Source of the DNA: Christiangramia echinicola DSM 19838
Lineage (GTDB): Bacteria; Bacteroidota; Bacteroidia; Flavobacteriales; Flavobacteriaceae
Reading direction: 5' to 3'
NCBI RefSeq assembly: GCF_000423065.1
Contig: NZ_AUHG01000016.1
Location: 1-64,000, forward strand
DNA length: 64,000 nucleotides
Of the stretch, positions 49,832 through 58,347 are shown in pieces. A program made the translations under genes and the position numbers. The notes below the pieces were generated by a model. That model worked only from the letters and a program-made list of their open reading frames with translations. It ran no database searches and was not told the origin of the DNA. The first letter of the stretch is position 1. Each line of letters opens with the position of its first letter.

Positions 49832-49856
49832 ATCTGAAACTTGGAATTAGTCAAAT

Positions 49857-51827
49857 TTAACTATTTTCTTCAATTATGATCAATGATTGGGTCTGGACTT
49901 CCAAAATGGAGTCAAAAAACAGCTTAATAGCTTCATAATACTCTGGTGGGTATGAGGCATATGAAAATCTTAACATGCAATTTACGTGGATCACAGACTC
50001 ATTTTTTTTATTAACAGAAAATATTAAGCGACCAGCTTTCCCTGGCATTGCTATAGCTTTAGTTTCTGGAAGCTCTGTGACCTTATATCCTTCTGGAATT
50101 TCGATAATAGAACTGTAAGAATATACATCCCGGTAGCCAAAATCTATCGGGTAATTTCTTTCCTGAAGTTGAAAGGGATTCCGGTCAATAAATTTAAAAT
50201 TGAAGGGATTAAAATAGATCTTATCTCCAATTTTCTGACTTTTATTCTGAAGATCATATCTTATTTTTAGATCTTCAGTAAGATCATTCACTCCTGAGAC
50301 TTCGGTCTTTACGGCATTTGTAGATTCAGTTTTCAGCGCAAGTTTACTGAAGATTTCATTTGTGTTGGTATTTTCAAGCTCATTCCGCATATTATATGCG
50401 TGGTAACCATCTATAATCTGTTGGCTAAATCCAGTGGAAGTACCATCCTTATTTATCTTAATGGAGTCGTTGAAAATAACACGGGAATAATCTTTAGGAG
50501 TAATATCGATCCATGAGCTACCGTTTTCGAAATCCATTAGCCTGGCGTATCCGTTTAAGGCTCGAAATGGTAATCTCCCAAAATCAATATTTTTCTCTGT
50601 AGCATCTAATAGATACTTTTCTTCACCGATAGAAAGCTGAATAAAGAAATAATTAAAATCACTTAAAACCGGATGAACCTTCGTGGGAAATCCTTTATTT
50701 CTGGTCGCTGCCAATACCGGTAAAACTTCAAAACCTTCATTTTTATAGATGTTATGAAGCAGTGCATTTATTTCCAGGACATTTCCTGTTCTGGATACCA
50801 GGATATCCTTTAAATTAATATCTCTATGGATATGATACTTATGGTTCCAGGTAAACTCTTTCTGAACAAAATCATAGATCAAACCTGCTTTTTCAATATT
50901 GTTAGGTAAAGAACTAATATCTTCCGGTAGTAACCCTTTAGCTATATTTCCTCTCCTTAACTGTCTTCCAATACCTTTATCTGCTTTTAATTCCTGGTCT
51001 ACATCCTCCCAGTTTTTGGTATATTTTCTAACATAACCATCCAAACGAGTAACCTGCATTAACTCATATTGGATGGAACTCAAATAATTTTTCTCTGAGG
51101 TTATATGGTCTTCGGTTTTAAAAGCCGGTACGTCTTTAATTGCATAAACAGACTTTAGACAATCCCCAGATTCGGTACTAGCTCCAAAATCTATACAGTT
51201 TTTTACGATATCTATTTCGTCTACCGTTAATTCCAGGTATCCGGTTTTTTTAATATTGTACTCATAATTCCCTGGAATTTGAGCGGTAAATTCAGAATAG
51301 GCCTTTGGTATATCATCCTGAAATTTCCAGGTAGTGAAATTGAAGAAAAATGGACTTTCTAATTCATAGGAATAAACCAAAACGGAGCCTTCTTTGATGT
51401 TTGGGAAGGTGAAACGAACCAGGTCATGATGCTCCAGTTCCTTTGTGAATATATCGGTTTTAGAAAGAGGTGTTTTCTTTATAACACCATTTTCTAAATT
51501 ATAGGTCGCGGCATTAAGTTTGAGAATTTTCTCTTTACTATCTTCATTTTTGCCCAATGGAATCTCTATAGTGGCTTCATCAAAACCATTCTTATTCAAA
51601 ATCTTTATTTGGGCTGAATAGTTAAAAACAATATTATAATCTCTATTTCTATCGAATTCACTAAATCCCTTCTCCTGGATGTAGAATGCATTCGCCGTAG
51701 TATCCTGATGATAAACCTGGGTTTCAAGATCAGCTTTTGATGGAGTGAGATTTTCTGTTTTAAATTCTTGAGCTAAAAAAACGTAGGGAAGAAATAGTAG
51801 TAGGTAGCGTAAATAAAATTTACTCAT
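49857..51827 (-). CDS. Exported DUF3857 protein with degenerate transglutaminase domain
   Basis: A 656-residue protein with a signal peptide (FYLRYLLLFLPYVFLAQ). The DUF3857 domain (about 50-250, YNIVFNYSAQIKILNKNG) is followed by a transglutaminase-like domain (about 290-400). Its catalytic spots are altered: SRTGNVLEINALL has Asn where Cys is expected and DFNYFFIQL lacks the His, though LLDAT keeps the Asp. So a peptide-binding rather than cross-linking role is likely. A DUF3858-like C-terminal beta region follows. I choose the ATG at 51827 for the signal peptide; it overlaps the exonuclease gene by 8 bp. Confidence 0.83.
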   Translation of the reverse strand: MSKFYLRYLLLFLPYVFLAQEFKTENLTPSKADLETQVYHQDTTANAFYIQEKGFSEFDRNRDYNIVFNYSAQIKILNKNGFDEATIEIPLGKNEDSKEKILKLNAATYNLENGVIKKTPLSKTDIFTKELEHHDLVRFTFPNIKEGSVLVYSYELESPFFFNFTTWKFQDDIPKAYSEFTAQIPGNYEYNIKKTGYLELTVDEIDIVKNCIDFGASTESGDCLKSVYAIKDVPAFKTEDHITSEKNYLSSIQYELMQVTRLDGYVRKYTKNWEDVDQELKADKGIGRQLRRGNIAKGLLPEDISSLPNNIEKAGLIYDFVQKEFTWNHKYHIHRDINLKDILVSRTGNVLEINALLHNIYKNEGFEVLPVLAATRNKGFPTKVHPVLSDFNYFFIQLSIGEEKYLLDATEKNIDFGRLPFRALNGYARLMDFENGSSWIDITPKDYSRVIFNDSIKINKDGTSTGFSQQIIDGYHAYNMRNELENTNTNEIFSKLALKTESTNAVKTEVSGVNDLTEDLKIRYDLQNKSQKIGDKIYFNPFNFKFIDRNPFQLQERNYPIDFGYRDVYSYSSIIEIPEGYKVTELPETKAIAMPGKAGRLIFSVNKKNESVIHVNCMLRFSYASYPPEYYEAIKLFFDSILEVQTQSLIIIEENS

Positions 51828-53193
51828 GTATAGATAATTGTACAATTTTGAAATTATGCTTCTTACGCAAAAAGCTCTGAATAATATGTTCTGCGTCTCT
51901 GTTATTGTTCATGGGAGTAATAATAGACCTGATGATATCCAGGTTATTGATCTGATGATTTAGATTAAAATAACCCACTCCTTTAAATTCGCCATCTTCA
52001 ATAAGCAATGCGCTCTTCTCATCAACTTCGCGACCGCGGCCAATCAATAGCATATTCTGGTTGTCGTATGAATATCTCTCAATGAGTTTCTCTGCACGAT
52101 CATTATATTCTTCTGCGGTTTCTTCTTCCAGACAGGCGCCATGGCAACTTTTGATGGTGTAAGCGAAACAATTACCTGTTCCTCCATGCAAGCCCGAAAG
52201 CCTTTCACATAACTCGTATTCCTCCACCCATTTGGTCAGGGAATTTTTAGCTGATCTTAGAGAGCTGAAAGTGGTGATGTTTTTCTTTGTCCTGTTTGCC
52301 CGACCAATATTGAAATTTACATATCCATTTTCATCCACTGAATGATAAAGCGCATGGCTGAAAATATCTCTTTTCAGAGCACGGTTGTATCTAGGTTTGA
52401 TCTCTTTGATCTCCTGATTTTCTTTAAGGAGAGCGATCAATTCATTTCCGGTAAGTTCATAAGAGACCGAATTGACCTTTTTTTGCATTTCTTTCGACTT
52501 GGGATTGTCGTTAGTAAAATGCTGATTCACTCTTTTCCTAATATTCCTCGATTTGCCTACATAGATGATATCACCGTTCTCATTATGGAAATAGTAAACC
52601 CCGGTTTCTGAAGGTAATTCTTCTAGAATATAGACCAGTTTAGTATCTAAATTTCGTTTAGGTACTTTTCGCACGTGCTCTTTCATGATGTCTTTTTCAA
52701 CATCTTTCATAAGGAGCATTTTGAATAATTTGATGGTAGCCTGGGCATCTCCGGCAGCTCGGTGACGGTCACTTAGAGGAATCCCTAAAGATCTTACCAG
52801 TTTGCCTAAACTATAGGACGGAAGTCCTGGGATTAATTTCTTTGATAATTCTACCGTACACAGGCTTTTTCTTTCATATTCGTAACCTAATCTTTTAAAT
52901 TCTGTACGTAGTATCCTGTAGTCGAATTTAGCATTATGAGCCACCAGTATACAATCCTCAGTTATCTCTACAATACGTTTCGCGATCTCATAGAATTTTG
53001 GAGCATTGGTCAACATCTTGTTGTTAATGCCCGTTAGGTTCACTACAAATGGCTGAATGGGTTGTTCTGGGTTTATCAGGCTAATAAATTGATCGGTCAC
53101 CTGCTGGCCATCAAATTTATAAATCGCTATTTCGGTGATCCCTTCTTCATTATATTTTCCACCGGTCGTCTCTATGTCTAATATCGCGTACAA
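51820..53193 (-). CDS. DnaQ-type 3'-5' exonuclease fused to UvrC-like GIY-YIG nuclease
   Basis: A 457-residue two-nuclease fusion. Residues 1-165 are a DEDDh exonuclease: DIETTG (ExoI), HNAKFDYRIL (ExoII), HRAAGDAQAT (ExoIII). Residues about 195-275 are a GIY-YIG domain (SETGVYYFHNENGDIIYVGKS, KRVNQHFT, with Glu in ELIALLKENQEIK) similar to UvrC and Cho. The rest (275-457) resembles the middle region of UvrC, with a Cys-containing CFAYTIKSCHGACLEEE segment. It likely trims and incises damaged DNA. Similar fusions are known in other bacteria. Confidence 0.9.
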   Translation of the reverse strand: MYAILDIETTGGKYNEEGITEIAIYKFDGQQVTDQFISLINPEQPIQPFVVNLTGINNKMLTNAPKFYEIAKRIVEITEDCILVAHNAKFDYRILRTEFKRLGYEYERKSLCTVELSKKLIPGLPSYSLGKLVRSLGIPLSDRHRAAGDAQATIKLFKMLLMKDVEKDIMKEHVRKVPKRNLDTKLVYILEELPSETGVYYFHNENGDIIYVGKSRNIRKRVNQHFTNDNPKSKEMQKKVNSVSYELTGNELIALLKENQEIKEIKPRYNRALKRDIFSHALYHSVDENGYVNFNIGRANRTKKNITTFSSLRSAKNSLTKWVEEYELCERLSGLHGGTGNCFAYTIKSCHGACLEEETAEEYNDRAEKLIERYSYDNQNMLLIGRGREVDEKSALLIEDGEFKGVGYFNLNHQINNLDIIRSIITPMNNNRDAEHIIQSFLRKKHNFKIVQLSIHE

Positions 53194-53208
53194 ATATCCT
53201 CTCCTTCG

Positions 53209-53868
53209 TTAATTATAATTTCGCGCCCCAAATATACTACTTCCAATTCTAACCATAGTGCTCCCACAATCTACAGCGATCTGATAATCACCACTCATCC
53301 CCATGGATAGTTCCTCCAGGTCTGTATGTTCGTCTCTAAATTTATCAAAAACTGACTTTAAATATTTGAATTCAGATCTTATCTGGTCTTCATCATCCGT
53401 AAAAGTAGCCATTCCCATAAGGCCGATCACCTTTACATTTTCCATTTTTGAATAGGCTTCAGAATTCAATATTTCCCTGGCTTCTTCAGAAGTTATCCCG
53501 AATTTAGAATCTTCATCGGCGATCTTTATCTGGAGCAGGCAGTTAATGGTGCGTTCGTTCTGTTTTGCTCTTTTATTGATCTCTTTCAGAAGCTTAAGGC
53601 TGTCTACTGCATGTATCAATGAAACGAAAGGGGCCATATATTTCACCTTATTTCGCTGAACATGGCCAACCATGTGCCATTCTATATCCTTGGGAAGTTC
53701 TTCCCACTTATCGGTCATTTCCTGGATCTTATTTTCCCCCAGAATTCTCTGGCCGGCATTATAGGCCTCCATGAGATCTTCATTGGGTTTGGTCTTGGAA
53801 ATGGCAACGAGCTTCACATTTTCAGGAAGTTCGTCTTTATATTTTTTAATATTTTCAGAAATATCCAT
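53209..53868 (-). CDS. PLP homeostasis protein, YggS family
   Basis: A 219-residue single-domain PLP-binding protein of the alanine-racemase-like TIM fold. The PLP Lys lies in VKLVAISKTKP; GENKIQEMTDKWEEL, EWHMVGHVQRNKVKY and LSMGMSGDYQIAVDCGSTMVRIGS are family signatures, the last binding the phosphate. It controls vitamin B6 and amino-acid balance rather than catalysing a known reaction. It sits 15 bp upstream of the exonuclease gene in the same direction. Confidence 0.94.
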   Translation of the reverse strand: MDISENIKKYKDELPENVKLVAISKTKPNEDLMEAYNAGQRILGENKIQEMTDKWEELPKDIEWHMVGHVQRNKVKYMAPFVSLIHAVDSLKLLKEINKRAKQNERTINCLLQIKIADEDSKFGITSEEAREILNSEAYSKMENVKVIGLMGMATFTDDEDQIRSEFKYLKSVFDKFRDEHTDLEELSMGMSGDYQIAVDCGSTMVRIGSSIFGARNYN

Positions 53869-53938
53869 CCTTTATTCTGGCTTTTTAAATTAAGGATTCA
53901 AATTACCCAGTTGGGCAGGTGTGGTTAGGATACGGTAA

Positions 53939-55174
53939 TCAGAATTCGTAAATCGTTAGTCCGCTTCGCAACTTAGGTTCAATATAAGTACTTTTTGGTG
54001 GCATGGTCAAATTTTCATCGGCAATTTGTTTGATTTCTTCAATTCCCGCGGGCATCATTCCAAAACCTATCCTGAATTCACCGGTATCAACACGGGTTTT
54101 CAATTCAATAAGATCATTCCGGCCATGTATATAGGCAATGCGTTTATCATACCTAAGATCATTGATGCCTAAAACAGGTTTCAGTATCTTCTCGTAAAGA
54201 ATATAAGAATCCAGTTCACTAAGTGCATCGGTAAATTCATAATTGGTCTTCCGCAGGTAGAGCGAGTAAAACTCACCATCCAGATACATGTTAAAATGAT
54301 GCTTTTTGGAGGGCTTATAAACTTCTAAACCTCTATTTTCAATTCGGAACCATTCATCTAACAGAATAAGGAACTCTTCTTTGGAGTGACCGTTCAGATC
54401 TTTAATTAACCTGCTGAATTCAAATATCCTCAGGTTACTTTCAGAAATAAGATAACTCATAAAATAGTTATAGGATTCCCTCCCCGTATGATCTGGATTA
54501 TTCTCCCTGCTTTCTTTGGCCAGTAGCCATGAGGAAGCGCTGCGATGATGCCCATCTGCGATATAAAGCTTCTCCATAGCTGCAAATTCTGCCTTTATCT
54601 TTTCAATATTCGCAGGATCATCTATAAGCCACAATGAATGAGTTTCCTTGTTATTGGTAGCAAATTCATATTCTGGCCTGGTCTTCATACGCTCCTGCAG
54701 CAGGTCATTGATCACCGTATTATCTGGATAGGTAAGCAAAACAGGTTCCGTATTAAATCCAACGACCTTAAGGTATTCTTTAAAGAGTTCCTCGCGATGC
54801 GCAATAGTGTCCTCATGACGGCGAATCACATCTTTCTCGTAATCCTCTACACTTGTCGCCGCAATAATGCCACAACAGGAAGCTTCTCTGGTCTTGATAT
54901 TATAAATATAATAGCAAGGTTGTTTATCCTGGATAAGGGTGTTTTCCTCCTTAAATTCCAGATAACGGTTCTTCACCATCCCAAAGCGTTTTTCCCCGCC
55001 AATCTCATGCTGAAATTTGTAACCGGGATTTATGATATGAAGAAAAGAGTAGGGGTTGAACTCTAACTGTGCCCTGAGCTCTTCTTCGCCATAATCTTCA
55101 TAGGAACGTGAAGCAACCAGGCCGGCATAAGCAGGCGCTGGTCTTACGGCTTTAAATGGGAGGATCTTGGTCAA
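53939..55174 (-). CDS. DUF1015 family protein
   Basis: A 411-residue cytoplasmic protein of the DUF1015 (SerK-like) family. It starts ILPFKAVRPAPAYAGLVASR, and shows PCYYIYNIKTREASCCGIIAAT, YIADGHHRSASSWLLAKE (possible nucleotide or phosphate-binding motif) and PAGIEEIKQIADENLTMPPKST near the C-terminus. Some archaeal relatives are ADP-dependent serine kinases; in Bacteroidota it often lies near serine biosynthesis genes (serA/serC), which are not seen here. Confidence 0.88.
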   Translation of the reverse strand: MTKILPFKAVRPAPAYAGLVASRSYEDYGEEELRAQLEFNPYSFLHIINPGYKFQHEIGGEKRFGMVKNRYLEFKEENTLIQDKQPCYYIYNIKTREASCCGIIAATSVEDYEKDVIRRHEDTIAHREELFKEYLKVVGFNTEPVLLTYPDNTVINDLLQERMKTRPEYEFATNNKETHSLWLIDDPANIEKIKAEFAAMEKLYIADGHHRSASSWLLAKESRENNPDHTGRESYNYFMSYLISESNLRIFEFSRLIKDLNGHSKEEFLILLDEWFRIENRGLEVYKPSKKHHFNMYLDGEFYSLYLRKTNYEFTDALSELDSYILYEKILKPVLGINDLRYDKRIAYIHGRNDLIELKTRVDTGEFRIGFGMMPAGIEEIKQIADENLTMPPKSTYIEPKLRSGLTIYEF

Positions 55175-55194
55175 ATTAATGCTTTTGCTTAAAA

Positions 55195-55282
55195 GAGATT
55201 TCTCAGTTGTGGTTATACACTCCTTCGAAATGACTTAACTATGGTTATTACCGTAGTCATTTCGAGCAAAGGGAGAAATCTC
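55195..55282. repeat. Palindromic extragenic repeat (GTCATTTCGA type)
   Basis: Inverted pairs gagatttctc/gagaaatctc (55195-55204, 55273-55282) and cgaaatgac/gtcatttcg (55226-55234, 55256-55264). The right arm gtcatttcgagcaaagggag resembles the arms of the 58-kb elements (reverse complement gtcactctgagcaaagcg), so they look like one dispersed family. It is followed by the AT-rich motif ctcaatactcaatact. Confidence 0.75.
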
Positions 55283-55314
55283 AATACTCAATACTAATAT
55301 CTAAATACTAATTT

Positions 55315-56205
55315 CTAACTATTAAACTGAGAAGAAACCTTTTCTGCTTTTCTACTTTCAGAATAGTCATAGAATCCTTCACCAGATTTTACACCAATCT
55401 TTCCTGCTCTAACCATATTGGTTAGCAATGGGCATGGTGCGTATTTAGGATTTTTGAATCCGTCGTACATTACTTCAAGGATAGAGTGACAAACATCTAA
55501 CCCTATAAAATCGGCTAGTTGAAGTGGTCCCATAGGATGAGCCATTCCCAGTTTCATTACCGTGTCTATTTCGTAAACCCCGGCCACACCGTTGTAAAGT
55601 GTTTCAATAGCTTCATTGATCATGGGCATTAGAATTCTGTTAGCCACAAATCCAGGGTAGTCATTAACCTCTACCGGTACCTTATTCAGTTTTTCTGAAA
55701 GGTCCATGATGGTTTTGGTTACTTCATCTGAAGTATTATAACCCCTGATGATCTCTACAAGCTTCATTACGGGCACCGGATTCATAAAATGCATTCCGAT
55801 CACTCTTTCAGGATTAGAAACCTCAGAAGCGATCTGAGTAATAGAAATTGAAGAAGTATTCGTTGCCAAAATAGTGTCTTCAGAAGTACTTTGATCAAGA
55901 TGTCTGAAGATCTTTAATTTAAGGTCGGTATTTTCAGTGGCTGCTTCAACCACAAGACTTGCATTTTCAACACCTTCAGAAATTTCAGTAAACGTAGTGA
56001 TATTCTCTAGCGTTTCATTCTTCTGGTCTTCGCAGATCTTTTCTTTAGCCACCATACGGTCAAGGTTTTTGGAAATAGTATCCATCCCTTTTTTAAGGCT
56101 TTCTTCTGAAATATCTATCAACTGAACTTTGTAACCGCTCTGGGCAAAGGTATGTGCGATACCGTTCCCCATGGTTCCTGCTCCTATAACTGCAATGTTT
56201 TTCAT
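55315..56205 (-). CDS. 3-hydroxyacyl-CoA (3-hydroxybutyryl-CoA) dehydrogenase
   Basis: A 296-residue NAD-dependent dehydrogenase that interconverts 3-hydroxyacyl-CoA and 3-ketoacyl-CoA. The Rossmann motif AVIGAGTMGNGIAHTFAQ is at residues 4-21. Catalytic His is in IGMHFMNPVPVMKLVEII, followed by DYPGFVANRILMPMINEA and the C-terminal LADFIGLDVCHSI. Single-domain length matches Hbd/PaaH. I start at the ATG at 56205; the longer frame would add a poorly conserved extension. A palindromic repeat lies just upstream. Confidence 0.92.
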   Translation of the reverse strand: MKNIAVIGAGTMGNGIAHTFAQSGYKVQLIDISEESLKKGMDTISKNLDRMVAKEKICEDQKNETLENITTFTEISEGVENASLVVEAATENTDLKLKIFRHLDQSTSEDTILATNTSSISITQIASEVSNPERVIGMHFMNPVPVMKLVEIIRGYNTSDEVTKTIMDLSEKLNKVPVEVNDYPGFVANRILMPMINEAIETLYNGVAGVYEIDTVMKLGMAHPMGPLQLADFIGLDVCHSILEVMYDGFKNPKYAPCPLLTNMVRAGKIGVKSGEGFYDYSESRKAEKVSSQFNS

Positions 56206-56236
56206 TTTATAAAATTTAAAGAATTCTGAAGTTTTC

Positions 56237-56296
56237 GTCAAGCTGAACTTGTTTCAGCTTCTCATTAAATAGATCCTGAAACGAGTTCAGGATGAC
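56237..56296. repeat. Palindromic repeat of a second family (CTGAACTTGTTTCAG)
   Basis: Two imperfectly inverted arms, gtcaagctgaacttgtttca (56237 on) and gatcctgaaacgagttcagg ending gatgac at 56296, about 60 bp in all. Each arm contains ctgaac-t/c-tgtttcag or its complement. It lies between the dehydrogenase and oxidoreductase genes. The sequence differs from the 58-kb family. Confidence 0.65.
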
Positions 56297-56322
56297 AGGT
56301 TTAGGTCTCAGAATTATAAGTG

Positions 56323-57288
56323 TTATACATTAAAATTTGCGATCACCTGGTTAGCTACCTGGAGTGCTTTAGCACCCTGTTGTAAAGTAACTACAGGTTC
56401 TTTATCATTATTTATAGCATCGGCAAAACTTTCCAGTTCCTCCAAAATGGCATTATTGGCGGAAACATTAGGATTGTCGAAATATATCTGTTTTTTGATC
56501 CCTTCAGCATTCTGAAGGATCATGGCGAAATCATCAGGATCTTCCGGAGCGTCTTTCATTTTCACCACTTCACATTTTTTCTCCAGGAAATCTACTGAAA
56601 TATAGGCGTCACGCTGAAAGAACCTCGATTTTCTCATGTTCTTCATAGAGATCCTGCTGGCAGTAAGATTGGCTACACAGCCATTTTCGAACTCAATCCT
56701 GGCATTGGCAATATCTGGTGTGTCACTAATTACTGAAACTCCGCTGGCATTAATCTTTTTAACATCAGATTTTACTACACTAAGCACGGCATCAATATCA
56801 TGGATCATTAGATCCAGCACCACGGGAACATCTGTTCCACGCGGATTGAATTCTGCCAGTCTGTGTGCCTCGATGAACATGGGATTTTCTATGCGATCTG
56901 CCACCGCCTGGAAGGCAGGGTTAAATCTTTCTACGTGACCTACCTGGCCTTTAACGCCATGTTTTACGGCAAGTTCTATAAGTTCTTTCGCTTCCTCGTA
57001 GGTATTGGTAATAGGTTTTTCAATAAAAAGATGTTTCCCGGCCGAGATCACTTTCTTAGCTACCTCAAAATGCGAAAGGGTAGGAGTTACCACGTCTATC
57101 ATGTCAACAGAAGCGATCAATTCATCAAGATCATCGAACATTTTATAGCCGAACTCTGATGCTATCTTTTCAGCATTTTTCTTATTCGCATCATAAAATC
57201 CTACCAGTTCATATTCTTCAGATTGCTTTAAAAGTTTCAGATGAATTTTGCCGAGGTGACCTGCACCCAGAACTCCTGCTTTTAGCAT
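56323..57288 (-). CDS. Gfo/Idh/MocA family oxidoreductase
   Basis: A 321-residue NAD(P)-dependent oxidoreductase. The Rossmann motif is AGVLGAGHLGKIHLK; IDVVTPTLSHFEVA and GKHLFIEKPITNTYEEAKEL (with the catalytic EKP Lys) follow, and the C-terminal domain has LDLMIHDIDAVLSV with the conserved His/Asp. The substrate is unknown, commonly a sugar or inositol derivative. I use the ATG at 57288, because the earlier ATG at 57306 would lie inside a perfect -7 box. Confidence 0.9.
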   Translation of the reverse strand: MLKAGVLGAGHLGKIHLKLLKQSEEYELVGFYDANKKNAEKIASEFGYKMFDDLDELIASVDMIDVVTPTLSHFEVAKKVISAGKHLFIEKPITNTYEEAKELIELAVKHGVKGQVGHVERFNPAFQAVADRIENPMFIEAHRLAEFNPRGTDVPVVLDLMIHDIDAVLSVVKSDVKKINASGVSVISDTPDIANARIEFENGCVANLTASRISMKNMRKSRFFQRDAYISVDFLEKKCEVVKMKDAPEDPDDFAMILQNAEGIKKQIYFDNPNVSANNAILEELESFADAINNDKEPVVTLQQGAKALQVANQVIANFNV

Positions 57289-57305
57289 ATTTTTTGCATT
57301 TTTCA

Positions 57306-57313
57306 CAAAAATA
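57306..57313 (-). promoter_or_regulatory. -7 box of the Gfo/Idh/MocA gene
   Basis: TATTTTTG on the minus strand, a perfect TAnnTTTG, 17 bp before the ATG at 57288; it decides between two possible starts. Confidence 0.55.
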
Positions 57314-57423
57314 GCATTTTGATATTAAATACTTTATAAAATTGGGCCAAATCCCAGCGGCTAATTGCTTGGGATAAATCAGCACGAATGCCTAATTTTA
57401 CAGTCTGAATAAAGCATACTAAC

Positions 57424-58065
57424 TTGAAAGATACTTACAGACACCAGGGGAAAAGGCAGCAATTGGTGAGAACCGTGAAGAAAAAAGGGATCACCGATGA
57501 GAAGGTACTAGCCGCTATTGGGAAGATTCCGCGCCACCTGTTCATGGATAGTAGTTTTGAGGATCATGCATACCAGGATAAGGCTTTTCCTATTGCGGCA
57601 GATCAGACCATATCCCAGCCATATACGGTGGCTTTTCAGTCTGAATTGCTAGAAATTAAAAAAGGGGAGAAGGTGCTGGAGGTTGGTACGGGAAGCGGAT
57701 ACCAAACCGCTGTGCTTTGCGAATTAGGCGCAAAAGTTTACAGCATAGAACGGCAGCGTGAGCTTTATAAAAAAACGAAAACTTTCCTGGCGAAAATTGG
57801 CTACAGACCTAAATATCTAAGCTTCGGTGATGGATATAAGGGAATCCCTGAATATGCGCCTTATGAAAAGATCATCGTTACGGCTGGAGCACCGGTGGTG
57901 CCTAACGACCTGTTAAGTCAGTTAAAAGTAGGAGGAAGGCTGGTGATCCCGGTAGGAACCGAGGTACAGACCATGACCTTATTTGTTAGAAAATCTGCTA
58001 AGGAATTTGATAAGAAGGAATTTGGAGCCTTCAGGTTTGTGCCGCTGCTTGAGGACAAGAATTAG
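57424..58065 (+). CDS. pcm: Protein-L-isoaspartate O-methyltransferase
   Basis: A 213-residue SAM-dependent repair enzyme that methylates isoaspartyl residues in aged proteins. The start KDTYRHQGKRQQLVRTVKKKGI matches Bacteroidota Pcm and requires a TTG start codon at 57424. The family motifs are PRHLFMDSSFEDHAYQD, ISQPYTVAFQSELLEI, VLEVGTGSGYQTAVLCELG and IIVTAGAPVVPNDLLSQL. It is full length. An array of palindromic repeats begins 36 bp after its stop. Confidence 0.93.
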   Translation: MKDTYRHQGKRQQLVRTVKKKGITDEKVLAAIGKIPRHLFMDSSFEDHAYQDKAFPIAADQTISQPYTVAFQSELLEIKKGEKVLEVGTGSGYQTAVLCELGAKVYSIERQRELYKKTKTFLAKIGYRPKYLSFGDGYKGIPEYAPYEKIIVTAGAPVVPNDLLSQLKVGGRLVIPVGTEVQTMTLFVRKSAKEFDKKEFGAFRFVPLLEDKN

Positions 58066-58101
58066 TTTTTTAATTGATAATTGATTTTTTGCTTTAAGCT
58101 A

Positions 58102-58181
58102 TCATTCTGAACGAGACGAAGTATATTGAAGAATCTCGTGTTCTGATTAGGATGAGACTCTTCGCTTTGCTCAGAGTGACA
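58102..58181. repeat. Palindromic repeat E1 of the 58-kb array
   Basis: Left arm cattctgaac...gaagaatctc and right arm gagactcttcgctttgctca ending gagtgac are imperfect inverted complements, about 80 bp. It is the first of five elements between pcm and the M28 peptidase gene. Confidence 0.8.
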
Positions 58182-58347
58182 TTTAAAAGAACGAATATTA
58201 ATTGAATTTGTCCATTCTGAATGTGGTGCAACGGAATGAAGAATCTCTTGAGTTCATGATAGGATAAGACTCTTCGCTTTGCTCAGAGTGACAAGAAACT
58301 ATTTTTTGTTGTCCATTCTGAATGTAACGCAGTGGAATGAAGAATCT
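58149..58347 (+). repeat. 199-bp direct repeat, left copy
   Basis: Runs from E1's right arm through element E2 to E3's left arm. It matches 58696-58894 without gaps at a constant offset of 547 bp, with about 14 mismatches counted by eye. The two copies bracket the GIY-YIG gene. Confidence 0.85.
58210..58293. repeat. Palindromic repeat E2
   Basis: tccattctgaatg...ggaatgaagaatctc paired with taagactcttcgctttgctc...agtgac. It lies inside the left 199-bp direct repeat and corresponds to E4 in the right copy. Confidence 0.8.
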
